From Candidatus Rifleibacteriota bacterium (GTDB lineage: Bacteria > Muiribacteriota > Ozemobacteria > Ozemobacterales > Ozemobacteraceae): DNA of 64,000 nt. Numbering within the stretch: position 1 is the first letter of the stretch; each line of letters begins with the position of its first letter. A program made the position numbers and the translations under genes. Below the pieces are notes generated by a model. The model saw only the letters and a program-made list of their open reading frames with translations, ran no database searches and had not been told where the DNA came from. Shown here one piece after another: positions 17,571 through 26,575 of this stretch. The stretch spans positions 62,001 through 126,000 of the forward strand of contig JADFXM010000013.1 in assembly GCA_015233565.1 (NCBI GenBank), read 5' to 3'.

Positions 17571-18113
17571 GTGAAGTCCTTCCCCGATGATGCAAAAATT
17601 GTTGAACAAGTAAGAGCTGGAGATAAAAATAGTCTGGAATTGCTGATAGATAGACATCTTCCAGGAGTTCTGGGCTTTTTTGGCTATCTTGGTGCTCCAA
17701 GGGATATCATCGACGATTTGGTACAGGAGACCTTCATAAGAGCTTCCCGAAAGTTGGCACTTTATGACTCTGGAAGACCTTTTATAACCTGGTTGTTAAG
17801 TATTGCCCGAAACATTTTTTATGACCAATGCAGAAAAACCGCTCGCGAAAAAAATCTTGTTGATACGCTTTCCGAGGATAAAGTAACAACTGCAGAAGAA
17901 AATGCTCTAATCGATTGTAGTATTCGGGAATTACTTGATTCCCTGCCTGATGAAACCAAGCTTCTCATTGAACTAAGAGTTTTTCAGGGCCTTCCATTCC
18001 AGGAAATTGCTAAAATCCTGGATGAACCGGAAGTGAATATCCGAGTTCGATTTCATCGTACAATCTCTCGTTTGCGGGGTTCTGCACGAAAGGAGAACAA
18101 CCATGGCTTTTGA
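17571..18113 (+). CDS. ECF (extracytoplasmic function) RNA polymerase sigma factor
   Basis: A 180-residue sigma70-family factor with region 2 (residues ~10-95: DLVQETFIRA, FITWLLSIARN) and region 4 (~110-175: LPDETKLLIELRVFQGLPFQEIAKIL), lacking regions 1 and 3 as in ECF factors. GTG start at 17571 with AGAGG 10 nt upstream. It overlaps the anti-sigma gene by 11 nt, so the two are co-translated. It probably reads the three TGTAAC-N17-CGTA promoters in this locus (inference from position and promoter form). Confidence 0.9.
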   Translation: MKSFPDDAKIVEQVRAGDKNSLELLIDRHLPGVLGFFGYLGAPRDIIDDLVQETFIRASRKLALYDSGRPFITWLLSIARNIFYDQCRKTAREKNLVDTLSEDKVTTAEENALIDCSIRELLDSLPDETKLLIELRVFQGLPFQEIAKILDEPEVNIRVRFHRTISRLRGSARKENNHGF

Positions 18114-18924
18114 TCCTGTTTGTGATAAGTTTTTGGATGAATTGACCGGAAACAAGCCATTCTCCTCCGAATTGACTGAACACCTCTCCAAATGCCAGAA
18201 TTGCCGCGAAATGTGTGATACCCTCAACGAAATTAAAACCCAGGATTCAGCGTTCTCTGCCGGTTCCACAGCTGAGTTGAAAAGAGCGGTTCTTGAAAAT
18301 ACTTTGTTGGCAAACTCCAGTATTTTGATCCCCCAACCTTCCTGGAAAATAGCCATTATCGGAATCTCTCTTGCTATCATTTTGACTCTCGGTTCTGAAG
18401 TTTTTCATTTCTTTCAAAAAGCACTTCCACAGGCAAAAAATTCCTTTCCAACTTTATTTATAGATGGAGCCTCCCAAAGTTTTCCTTTGTCTTTACCTAT
18501 GGAACTGAAAAAAACAGCGATTATAAGTGTTTCAGAGAATTTGACCATCTTTTCAGAACCTGATACTTCTATTAGTTTAGCTTCTGAAAGTATGAAACTT
18601 CTTAGAGGCACAATCACGCTGAATTTAAAATCTGATCGTGGAATTTTCACAATCTCAACCCCTGACACTTTGATAGAAGGATGCATGGGTTTAGTTAAAA
18701 TCTCTTTCTTTCAAGGTGTTACCAAAGTTACTCCAATTCACGGGCATTGGAAAGAAAACAAAACTAAATCCGGAGAATCACTACTTTCCCCCAAATTAAA
18801 AGGACCTGGAATTTCAGCTTTTGCTGTTATAAATTCCCAGGCTTCAGCTGGTTCTTCGATTCCTCCCAGTTCTTCAAACTCTTCAAGACCCATTCTTAAT
18901 TCTGATCAGGAAAGCGGGAAATGA
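18103..18924 (+). CDS. anti-sigma factor with zinc-finger, one membrane helix and FecR-like domain
   Basis: A 273-residue protein with an N-terminal anti-sigma zinc motif H27-x3-C31-x2-C34, one membrane segment (residues ~84-102, WKIAIIGISLAIILTLG), and an outer beta-rich domain resembling FecR (LRGTITLNLKSDRGIFTIST), then a Ser-rich tail. It should hold the upstream sigma factor inactive at the membrane until an outer signal is sensed. Start ATG 18103 follows AAAGGAGA. Its end overlaps the next gene by ATGA, so the pilin-like genes are in the same operon. Confidence 0.85.
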   Translation: MAFDPVCDKFLDELTGNKPFSSELTEHLSKCQNCREMCDTLNEIKTQDSAFSAGSTAELKRAVLENTLLANSSILIPQPSWKIAIIGISLAIILTLGSEVFHFFQKALPQAKNSFPTLFIDGASQSFPLSLPMELKKTAIISVSENLTIFSEPDTSISLASESMKLLRGTITLNLKSDRGIFTISTPDTLIEGCMGLVKISFFQGVTKVTPIHGHWKENKTKSGESLLSPKLKGPGISAFAVINSQASAGSSIPPSSSNSSRPILNSDQESGK

Positions 18925-20954
18925 AGAAACTGGCTGAAGTAACAAAAAAACGAGTTCTCAACGCCAGAAATGGAGTAATTGCTTATGTGGTTATATTCGT
19001 TTTAATGGTATTAGGTGTTTTAACTTTTCAATTCCATTGGGTCGCCCGGCAAAGCATGTTTTTTGCGCATCAATTTCTTCTGAGTGACCAAGCACGGCAA
19101 GTTGCCGAAGTGGCGTATGAAGAAGCATTCTCATATTTCTGGAAGGAGACCGCAAATCCTTCTTCCCCCGCAGGAAAATGGCTGATTGACGGAACTTCTT
19201 TGAATTTTCCCAACCTTGATCTCTCCACGGTGATTCCTAATACGCAAAAAAATATGGATAGCCTTGTCAGAACTTACCTTCAGCCGGAAGTCCTTATTAA
19301 TGCAAAAGTGATTGATTTTCGGAATACGAACAGCCAAAAGATACCTTGTCCATATTACGGCAAAGAAGGTGTGGGGACACTTGAACTTGCAATCGATGTT
19401 ACCTTGAAAAATCGCGGCTCAGGGGCCAAAGAAACGTATTGCCATTTGATCAGACATCACGATTTCAAGATCGTTTCAATAACTTCGAACCCCTCTTCAC
19501 GTCTGAATAGTTATGCCCACAATTCCATACTGGATTACGTTTTTTTCATCCGGCAGGGTTTCCGGGAATTCAGTGAGACTGGTGCTCAAATTCTCAATCC
19601 TCCTAAAGTACAAATGACTGTTTCGCAGCCTTCTTCGAATGTGCGAGGAAGTTTGTATTTCGGGGGAACCACCTCTGCTGGACAATCGGTCTATCTCAAT
19701 GTTTCCGAAGCAAGTAAATTTGCCGGAATAATTCCTTCCTTCCCCTGGAATGCAATCAAACGCATTGGAAGGGACGAATGTCTGAATTTGTTCCCGAAGA
19801 TCAAAGAGAAGTGTGATAGCGATACCTTGAATGCCTTACAAGGACTAGAGGGAGTCTTTTACGCGGGAACGTTTCCTCTGATTAAGCGCCTTCAAGCTCC
19901 GCCGCTTGGTTCCATTGAAGATATGACATTCCGCTCTTTATGGGACGCAACCCAGGGAGCATACCGGAACGACTGCCCTGGACTCGAAATCCTTTCGGAT
20001 GACCCCAAGCTGGCTTGTGATCCTGATTACGCAAAATCATGTCTTCAGGGTTTCATTCGCCAGAGATTTTTTTATTTCGCCGCGTTCTTTATGGATACCA
20101 GTAAGCTTGATTCTCAGGTTGCTGATCAACTCAAGGGTTACACCCCCTGGTACCCATGCCTGTTGGATCCCCTTCCTCAAGAGCCTGCAAAGCCTCCCCC
20201 CGAAATGATTGATTTTTGGAATCAAATGAAAAACCAATATGGAAGTGACAAGAACCTCTTTTCGAGATTTGATTCTGACTATCCTTTTCTTGGTGGGCAA
20301 ACTTTTGGGAACCCACTACCAGAACCGGTTTTCCCTATCCCCCATTTCTTTGATGTTTCGGGAAAGCCGATCTTTGATGACTCAGAGTCCTTTCAAGCAT
20401 TTAATCATGTGAATCTTTGGTCCAACCGGTTTACGGATGCAGAAAGTCTTGAACAAGCCGGAATAATCGACAAAACTAACGGAGTAATAAATCTGAGAGG
20501 TTTTGTATGGGTCGGGAACTCTGATAACGACTCTCAGGACAAACAGATTCAGATCGAGCTGGGTGATCCCAATCGCCCTTATAAAATCCGAGGAAGAGGG
20601 GGAATTCTCGCGAAGGGAGGCTCTTTTAAGATCCTGGGAAGCCTGGTCAAAGAGTCCCCGGGAGATGTTTTTGTTGTTTTTTCAAGATACGGGAATATTG
20701 ATATTTCCACCGATCAGCCGGTTAATGCTGCGTTAATTGCGCTCGGAGGAGGAAAGAAGACCGGTGGATTTATAACTTCCCGAAAGAAGTTGGATTTAAA
20801 AGGAATGATCGCTGCGGAATGGTTTGATTCTGCCAATTGGGCACCGGATGTCTCCCATCACATAGCCTATGACGAAGCTTTGAAAGGGGGAGATCAATAT
20901 TGCATAAATCTTTCTCCATCCTTTACTTTTCAGAAAATTTTGGAGTCTAAATGA
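18921..20954 (+). CDS. large PilX/GspK-like pilus-assembly-type protein
   Basis: A 677-residue protein with a short basic leader and one N-terminal hydrophobic helix (residues ~18-38, NGVIAYVVIFVLMVLGVL), like PilX or GspK proteins, which lack the Glu5 of major pilins. The rest is a large extracytoplasmic domain with a Gly-rich beta part near the C-terminus (GRGGILAKGGSFKILG). Translationally coupled to the anti-sigma gene and to the next pilin-like gene through ATGA overlaps. Probably a minor component of a type IV pilus or secretion pseudopilus; the pilus machinery itself is not in the window. Confidence 0.6.
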   Translation: MKKLAEVTKKRVLNARNGVIAYVVIFVLMVLGVLTFQFHWVARQSMFFAHQFLLSDQARQVAEVAYEEAFSYFWKETANPSSPAGKWLIDGTSLNFPNLDLSTVIPNTQKNMDSLVRTYLQPEVLINAKVIDFRNTNSQKIPCPYYGKEGVGTLELAIDVTLKNRGSGAKETYCHLIRHHDFKIVSITSNPSSRLNSYAHNSILDYVFFIRQGFREFSETGAQILNPPKVQMTVSQPSSNVRGSLYFGGTTSAGQSVYLNVSEASKFAGIIPSFPWNAIKRIGRDECLNLFPKIKEKCDSDTLNALQGLEGVFYAGTFPLIKRLQAPPLGSIEDMTFRSLWDATQGAYRNDCPGLEILSDDPKLACDPDYAKSCLQGFIRQRFFYFAAFFMDTSKLDSQVADQLKGYTPWYPCLLDPLPQEPAKPPPEMIDFWNQMKNQYGSDKNLFSRFDSDYPFLGGQTFGNPLPEPVFPIPHFFDVSGKPIFDDSESFQAFNHVNLWSNRFTDAESLEQAGIIDKTNGVINLRGFVWVGNSDNDSQDKQIQIELGDPNRPYKIRGRGGILAKGGSFKILGSLVKESPGDVFVVFSRYGNIDISTDQPVNAALIALGGGKKTGGFITSRKKLDLKGMIAAEWFDSANWAPDVSHHIAYDEALKGGDQYCINLSPSFTFQKILESK

Positions 20955-21391
20955 GGAAAAGAAAAGCACTCTCATTACTGGAAGTTCTTTTTGCAGGCGC
21001 ATTATTGACGATTGCGATTTTACCATTACTCTGGATGACGAAATATTCCGAGCAAAGCTCGATGGATGCATATTATGAACTTCTTGCAATGAATTTAGTG
21101 AAAGAACCGATTGAAATATTTAGGGGGCTCGGATATGAATGGCTTGCGGCCAATCCCAAAAGTCCACATCCTGATTACCCGATTGGGGATCAACAAATTC
21201 CGGGTGATGGCTTGAAACGGCCTGTGGAAGCGTCTTCCTTTAAAAGAAGAATCGATTTGAAAATCATGACTGCTGAAAAAATTGCACAGGTTACTGTTAC
21301 AGTATACCCGGCAGGGCAGAACCGTGTACAAGCATGGTTAAGCGATAGTGCGACAACAATGGAAGCACTTATTTCAGCAAAAAGAAAATGA
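20951..21391 (+). CDS. prepilin-like protein (PilV/GspI type)
   Basis: A 146-residue protein with a classic type III-signal: basic leader MRKRKA, then LSLLEVLFAGALLTIA with Glu at +5 after the likely prepilin-peptidase cut. The cleavage residue is Ala rather than Gly, which is tolerated in some pseudopilins. The small C-terminal domain suits a minor pilin. Overlaps both neighbours by ATGA. Confidence 0.75.
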   Translation: MRKRKALSLLEVLFAGALLTIAILPLLWMTKYSEQSSMDAYYELLAMNLVKEPIEIFRGLGYEWLAANPKSPHPDYPIGDQQIPGDGLKRPVEASSFKRRIDLKIMTAEKIAQVTVTVYPAGQNRVQAWLSDSATTMEALISAKRK

Positions 21392-22587
21392 ATATTATGC
21401 AGCAATATCAGGCGATTTGCGGGTGGGGAAAACCTCACTACATTTCTGCGGGTAGCTCCCCATTCACACCACCGATTTGCGCGAATTCAGGTGAAATTGA
21501 AAATAATAGTACTGTTGTAAATTTACTGAAAAAATTACTCAAAGAAAAGTATAACCAGAGAGGTTCTTGCAAAATTAGCAAATTCAAGTTTGCGAAAAAT
21601 ATCACAATGATCATCAGACTAGAATTTCTATTTGTCCAATGTACAAATTTTATACAATATTGCAAGAAGCTCCAGAGAACATCATTTCTCCTGCTTTCTG
21701 AACTTTCAACGCTTAAACAATCAGGCAACTCGCCCCGCAATCAAATTAAATCCGGAATTACCCTGGTCGAGCTTGTTTTTGCAATTTTTTGCATGATGCT
21801 TCTTTTACCTTCCATTTGGACAGTCCTACAATCTGGAACTAAAGCGTCTTTACGAGGTATGACCCGTGTAAATTCGACCATCAAAAGTAGGGAAATTTTA
21901 AAACAGGTTTGCGATGACCTTGCTAATTCCTGCATTGAATATGGCTCGAGTACCATGATTCTTGACATCAAAAGCGCGATTCTCCCAGAAAACTCTGTGC
22001 CACCTTATTCCTTTTTTGTTTTTCCCCATCATGGAAACATTGAAGATTTTTTTGTTTCTCCAAAAACTGGCGGAGAATCAAAAATTCTGGCGAAACCCTA
22101 TCACGAAGGAGGCAGTCTGCCTCCCAATCAAACCGGGAGGGTTGAAAGATTGTTGAATCTTGTCACCTATGACCTTGTAGTTGATCCTTCCGGGAAAAAC
22201 TTTTTAAAAAAACTGGTACGAAAGGAAAAATTTAATACTTTCAATCCGCTTGCAAAAAGTTATGAAAATGGAACAAAAATTGAAATTCTTTCAGAATCTG
22301 TCCAGAATTTCAATATTAGGCACGAAACTTTTTTAACAACCCCAAACTCTAATCGAACCCCGGTCATTGCATATTTCTGGGTATCCATTCAATTGGTGGA
22401 TGTCCCGCCGGGTGTTAGCTCCCCTGAAAGTCCAGTGGATCCATTGAGCGTTCCAAATGGACTAGTAATTTCAGATTTATTTGATGTGGTTTGTCCTAAA
22501 TTTCTTAATGAACGCTTCAATAGTGGTAGTTTCAATCAGAACTGGCACATTGGAGCTGTTGGGTCTCCAGATAAAGCTGGTGATTAG
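21388..22587 (+). CDS. prepilin-like protein (PilW/GspJ type) with very long leader
   Basis: The frame opens at ATG 21388, coupled by ATGA to the previous gene. The prepilin site IKSG/ITLVELVFAIF appears only at residue 123/124, with Glu at +5, followed by a hydrophobic helix and a ~250-residue globular domain. Normal leaders have 6-30 residues. An internal ATG at 21607 would still leave ~50. Either the real start is non-standard and later, or DNA was inserted in frame at the 5' end. The C-terminal part is confident, the start is not. Confidence 0.7.
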   Translation: MNIMQQYQAICGWGKPHYISAGSSPFTPPICANSGEIENNSTVVNLLKKLLKEKYNQRGSCKISKFKFAKNITMIIRLEFLFVQCTNFIQYCKKLQRTSFLLLSELSTLKQSGNSPRNQIKSGITLVELVFAIFCMMLLLPSIWTVLQSGTKASLRGMTRVNSTIKSREILKQVCDDLANSCIEYGSSTMILDIKSAILPENSVPPYSFFVFPHHGNIEDFFVSPKTGGESKILAKPYHEGGSLPPNQTGRVERLLNLVTYDLVVDPSGKNFLKKLVRKEKFNTFNPLAKSYENGTKIEILSESVQNFNIRHETFLTTPNSNRTPVIAYFWVSIQLVDVPPGVSSPESPVDPLSVPNGLVISDLFDVVCPKFLNERFNSGSFNQNWHIGAVGSPDKAGD

Positions 22588-22628
22588 TAATTAATTTATA
22601 ATGAAAAATTAAATTTTGGAGGAAATAA

Positions 22629-23273
22629 ATGAAGAGTGTAATGCTCCTGATGGTTGGCTTTCTTTTTCAACAAACACTGCTGTTTGCGGTTGATACTAAG
22701 GTTACCGCTCCTTGGTCAGGAAATTCCGGGATTAAACCCTTCTGCGCGATTACCATTCCGGGAAATGCTGGAAAACAAGCACTTCCGGGAAAAGGAAGTG
22801 TTGGGTCTGTGCGATATTTTATGCCAAAAAGCATCCAATTGGAGATCAATTCAAAATCTCAAGCAAACGATCTGGCTATTCCGACGCTCACTGAGCCTCA
22901 AACACTTACGGCAACGGTAAAAACCCTTGTTGGCAACCTTACCCAAATGAAAATTTATTTTGAATCTTCTGATGATCTGGAAGTTACTCCCTCCACGGCA
23001 AATCTGGAAACACTCTCTTCTGGAACTTTCCTGAATTACGATTTGACTGTTAAATCAACTTCAACTCCCAAAAATGCGGGCGGCTCGTGGGTCAGATTGA
23101 GAGTTTCATATCTTCCGGATTTTGAAGCTTTAAAAGCTGCTGTTTCATCTGACCTAGTGACTTATTCCAACGAGGTTCAAAGGAAACAGTTATTAAAATC
23201 AATCGAGGGATGCAAAGCAAAACAACAAATGGATATTCAAGCTATTCGGTTCTTTTATCCGGACAAAAAATAG
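22629..23273 (+). CDS. secreted protein, paralogue of the protein at 23857
   Basis: A 214-residue protein with a signal peptide (residues 1-20). After a ~45-residue segment comes a beta-rich region: YFMPKSIQLEI, VGNLTQMKIYFESSDDLEV, GGSWVRLRVSYLPDFEAL, and a helical end with RKQLLKSIEGCKAKQQMDIQ and RFFYPDKK. The same pattern is repeated in the shorter protein at 23857. GGAGGA precedes the start. No known family was recognised. The co-location with pilin-like proteins and an ECF regulator suggests a cell-surface role. Confidence 0.7.
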   Translation: MKSVMLLMVGFLFQQTLLFAVDTKVTAPWSGNSGIKPFCAITIPGNAGKQALPGKGSVGSVRYFMPKSIQLEINSKSQANDLAIPTLTEPQTLTATVKTLVGNLTQMKIYFESSDDLEVTPSTANLETLSSGTFLNYDLTVKSTSTPKNAGGSWVRLRVSYLPDFEALKAAVSSDLVTYSNEVQRKQLLKSIEGCKAKQQMDIQAIRFFYPDKK

Positions 23274-23294
23274 TGTTGATTTTTTTTAAAGAAA

Positions 23295-23321
23295 TGTAAC
23301 AAAAATTAATTTTTAATCGTA
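23295..23321 (+). promoter_or_regulatory. ECF-type promoter 2 (TGTAAC-N17-CGTA)
   Basis: TGTAAC at 23295-23300 and CGTA at 23318-23321, 17 nt apart, 36 bp before the lipoprotein at 23357. The flanking sequence (AATGTAACAAAAA) also matches promoter 1. Confidence 0.68.
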
Positions 23322-23356
23322 GCTTATTTAGAATCAAGATTAAGGAGGAAGAGTTT

Positions 23357-23809
23357 ATGAAAAGCAACGGAACAGTTAAAAGTTTATTAGGGGTGGTACT
23401 ATTTTTAGCGGTTATCTTCACTTTCGGATGCGGTGGATCATCTTCGGACCCGGCCCAGGGCGTCCTTACCCCGATAACTTCCTTTTCTTCACTTTTTGGT
23501 GCTACCGCGACCGGAACTTACACGCTTCTTGCTACCGGAACATATACCTATCTTGGAACAGGGACCTATACATTTTTCGGCACAGGGACTGTTACAAACA
23601 CCTTCACAAACACTTCCACAAATACTTCCATTTTTACGGCAATTTTGACCTACATTGGAATCAACACTCAGTCTGTCACTTTTACCAGCACTTACATAGG
23701 GACATGTTCCTTCACCTTTACTTCCACTTCAATGATGACTAGCACAACAACTTCAGCCACAACTACTCCCCCAAATATTAAGATCATTTCGGGAGGAGAT
23801 AAAGAATAG
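23357..23809 (+). CDS. lipoprotein with Thr-rich repeat region
   Basis: A 150-residue protein with lipobox FGC (Cys25), GGSSSD after it, then a low-complexity Thr/Gly/Tyr repeat (GTYTLLATGTYTYLGTGTYT and Thr/Ser runs) and the C-terminal end PPNIKIISGGDKE. The ending matches PPNIVITKPADKE of the first lipoprotein. AAGGAGG precedes the start. Low-complexity linkers of this kind often span the envelope or present a short end at the surface. Function unknown. Confidence 0.7.
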   Translation: MKSNGTVKSLLGVVLFLAVIFTFGCGGSSSDPAQGVLTPITSFSSLFGATATGTYTLLATGTYTYLGTGTYTFFGTGTVTNTFTNTSTNTSIFTAILTYIGINTQSVTFTSTYIGTCSFTFTSTSMMTSTTTSATTTPPNIKIISGGDKE

Positions 23810-23856
23810 TAACATTAATAACATCTTCTCTAAATCCAACTTTCCGGAGGAACAAA

Positions 23857-24369
23857 ATGAAAAAAATGGCAGGATTACTAATCGGTTTCTTTCTGGTTAA
23901 TGCAATGCTTTTTGCAACGCCACCAAAGCGTTATCTAATGCCGCAAAGCATCCAGTTACAAATATTTTCCCTTTCCCAAGTGGGTGCTCCTGAGCCATTG
24001 AGTGCGTCAATTAAGTCTTTGATTGGCAATCCCACTGAAATCCAGCTCTTTTTCGAATCTTCTGAGGATCTGGAAATATCTTCTAAAACAGCGAGCCTTG
24101 AAACTCTTGCTTCCGGGACAACGAAGGAATTCAAGCTCAGTGTCGCCTACACCAAAAACCAGGCAGATGTCGGCGGATCTTGGGCAAGAATCAGAGTTTC
24201 CTACCTTCCTGATTACAAAGCTTTAGCCGACGAAGTTTCGAAGAACCTTTTGTCCTATTCCAACGAAATGGAAAGAAATCAATTGTTGAAATCACTACAA
24301 AAGTGTCTGAAAAACAAACAGAAAGATATTCAAGCCGTTCGCTTTTTTTTCCCTGATAAAAAGAAGTGA
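23857..24369 (+). CDS. secreted protein, paralogue of the protein at 22629
   Basis: A 170-residue protein with a signal peptide (about 1-20, ending FAT). The mature part aligns with the 22629 product: RYLMPQSIQLQI, IGNPTEIQLFFESSEDLEI, GGSWARIRVSYLPDYKAL and RNQLLKSLQKCLKNKQKDIQ. It lacks the ~45-residue insert of its paralogue. CGGAGGAA precedes ATG 23857. It sits 47 bp after the lipoprotein and is likely in its operon. Confidence 0.72.
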   Translation: MKKMAGLLIGFFLVNAMLFATPPKRYLMPQSIQLQIFSLSQVGAPEPLSASIKSLIGNPTEIQLFFESSEDLEISSKTASLETLASGTTKEFKLSVAYTKNQADVGGSWARIRVSYLPDYKALADEVSKNLLSYSNEMERNQLLKSLQKCLKNKQKDIQAVRFFFPDKKK

Positions 24370-24557
24370 TCTGCATCTAAGCTAGTGATGTTGTTATTGC
24401 TGAGGTACCGTTGGAGAAAACGTTGAATCTGACTAGCTGGCGTTTCGATCAGACTTTCGTCAAAACTTTTTTCTGCCCTTTATGCGGATTGTTGGAAACA
24501 AGATTATATCTTCTAATATTTCCACTCCGATTTTCTTTGAAAGCGAGGTATTAGACT

Positions 24558-26126
24558 ATGAGACAGCGTAGCAGAGGTTTTGCCCTCCTGATGTTCATAT
24601 TCCTTTTGGGATCTGTTGTTAACTCGGTTGCGGTGACAAATGGAATAAATTTTGTTTTTGAGCGACCAGTCGAAGTTGTGGCTAACTCTTCCGGAATTCC
24701 GGATTCCCAGGCTTTACCGATTTCGGGTACTAATTATTCGTTCCGAATGGATCGCGTTGAAGTTACCAGCTTAGATCAACTCAAACAGCTACTCGGAGTT
24801 GATAAACTTCCCGAAGACCAGTGGCCAAAGGGAGCTGCAGGGTTAATTGGTGCTTACCAGGGATCAGACGCAAATTTTACCAGAATGGGAATTACAAAAT
24901 ACGGTCGAACTCCTACGGTTTATCTGACCGATGATCAGGTTATTAGCCCTACCCTTCAGAATAGTGCAAAATCTGCCGGTGTTGACCTGGATACATCATT
25001 GAACTCCGCCTATAGAATTTACGGAACCGATAACATTAATTTTTGCGCAGGGTTCTTTAAGAACGAACCCAGTACACAAATCGCTTTGGAGGATGGGAAA
25101 TACATCCTGACTCACGAAGTGACGCATCTTGCTGAGAATAGAATCATCCAAGCGGGAGACTATGGGCAGGACAATCAGCATTTTTGGAACGAAACCACAG
25201 GTGGATCGGCCCCGTTTACAGAAGCATGGGCTGAATATGCTGAAATCAATCAAGCGCTGACAGATGGTCGTCAAGAATACGTGGACAGGTGGTACCCGAC
25301 ACTTAATGAACAATCGACCTATTCCCAAGACGCCACACAAATGAGTAAGGATGATATAACCGGAGCACAACTTCTTCAAGTTGAGGGGATTGAATGTCAG
25401 GCATTATTGGAAATTCAGAAGAAAATTCCGAATGGGGATGCTAAAATCCGCCAGGCCTATGATGCCACGAACACTTCGACTGGCACCTTTCAGGATTTTT
25501 TGAAAAGTTTTGCTGCTTCCAACCCAAGTGATGTTGATGCTTTAAAGGCAATCCTAAAGGAGCAGACATTCGGAAAACTCTCAGATGCTGAAATAGCTAA
25601 TTTCATTGCAGGAGCCTCCGGAGGAAGCAGCCCAACCGGAACTGTGGTAATAGACGGGATCACTTATAACACCGACAATCAAGGAAATCGCTGGTACACC
25701 CGAAGTGATGGAGTTACAGTGTGTTTTGATAAATACGGGGAACGCTGGGAAACAACTGATGGAATCACTTGGATTGATAGCACCGGATTAATCTGGCACA
25801 CCACCGATGGCAGAAAAACCTGGAACACCACCAGAGATGGTACGAGTTGGTTCGACTTGAATGGAAATCCTGTTACTCTGACTCCCGAAGAGCTTAATAA
25901 GGCGCTATCCAATACCAAATATTTAGTCGATAAAAATTCTTCCCTTCCTGTTACAGATGGAGTCCGCAATTGGATGCAGAATTCTGATGGAAATGCGAAT
26001 GTTCAGACCTCCCAGAATACTCAAACTGCCACAAGCTCGAATTCCAGCACCGGAACAATCACTGGCACCAACACTGCCACCAACACCGGAAACGGCCAGA
26101 AAATAGAAAATCCTGACTCCGAGTGA
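24558..26126 (+). CDS. secreted zinc-metallopeptidase-like protein (HEVTH), copy 1
   Basis: A 522-residue protein with an N-terminal signal sequence (cut likely after SVA, residue ~26). A central domain has H186-E-V-T-H190 and, after ~30 residues, EAWAEY (E222/E226), giving the HExxH...E zinc layout of gluzincin-type peptidases. After a Gly/Ser hinge comes a repeat region (residues ~370-435) with units like GNRWYTRSDGVT, GERWETTDGITW and GRKTWNTTRDGTSW, probably a small beta structure for binding. A Ser/Thr-rich tail ends KIENPDSE. A near-full-length paralogue is at 27170. Start ATG 24558 follows AAGCGAGG, as in the paralogue. Confidence 0.72.
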   Translation: MRQRSRGFALLMFIFLLGSVVNSVAVTNGINFVFERPVEVVANSSGIPDSQALPISGTNYSFRMDRVEVTSLDQLKQLLGVDKLPEDQWPKGAAGLIGAYQGSDANFTRMGITKYGRTPTVYLTDDQVISPTLQNSAKSAGVDLDTSLNSAYRIYGTDNINFCAGFFKNEPSTQIALEDGKYILTHEVTHLAENRIIQAGDYGQDNQHFWNETTGGSAPFTEAWAEYAEINQALTDGRQEYVDRWYPTLNEQSTYSQDATQMSKDDITGAQLLQVEGIECQALLEIQKKIPNGDAKIRQAYDATNTSTGTFQDFLKSFAASNPSDVDALKAILKEQTFGKLSDAEIANFIAGASGGSSPTGTVVIDGITYNTDNQGNRWYTRSDGVTVCFDKYGERWETTDGITWIDSTGLIWHTTDGRKTWNTTRDGTSWFDLNGNPVTLTPEELNKALSNTKYLVDKNSSLPVTDGVRNWMQNSDGNANVQTSQNTQTATSSNSSTGTITGTNTATNTGNGQKIENPDSE

Positions 26127-26307
26127 GAAGTTGAATCGTGATGTCTGCTAATCTTCGTGTAATAATGTGATATGAATAATACGCTCAATTGCAATGTATT
26201 GGAAATGCTGTAAAAAGCAAATACCAATAGATATTCAAACCATGGAATCGCGAAAAGACGCATGAAAACTCAAGCCAACAATTTCCACGGTATACCTGCT
26301 CGAAATT

Positions 26308-26354
26308 CGGGAAAAACAGCAACGAACGAATCTCGCTGCTTTCCCCGCATTTTT
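26308..26354 (+). terminator. possible terminator after peptidase copy 1
   Basis: CGGGAAA (26308-26314) pairs with TTTCCCCG (26340-26347), with AGC/GCT inside and one bulge. The sequence CATTTTT follows. It lies between peptidase copy 1 and the next ECF promoter. Confidence 0.45.
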
Positions 26355-26416
26355 GAGGAGATTCTTGATAAACGATTCACCCTTGAACAAATTCAGATTT
26401 TTTCAGAGAATTCCTT

Positions 26417-26443
26417 TGTAACAAAATAAAACCAGGAAACGTA
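26417..26443 (+). promoter_or_regulatory. ECF-type promoter 3 (TGTAAC-N17-CGTA)
   Basis: TGTAAC at 26417-26422 and CGTA at 26440-26443, again 17 nt apart, 133 bp before the lipoprotein at 26576. The first bases after the -35 box (AAAAT) are A-rich as in the other two. Confidence 0.65.
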
Positions 26444-26575
26444 CCTATTGTAAGAATAAGTGAATTTCCAAAAGTATTTTTCATTTTTTTAATGCTTGCT
26501 TGGTATTATGTCCGTAGCTTTTAAAATTATTTTTTTAAACATGAATGCTATAAGTTCCAAAACAAGGAGAAATCT

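Noticed and set aside
24558-24640. RGFALLMFIF in metallopeptidase copy 1 looked like a prepilin signal
   Set aside because: There is no Glu at +5, and copy 2 has RRF without the Gly; a normal signal peptide ending SVA or STA is simpler.
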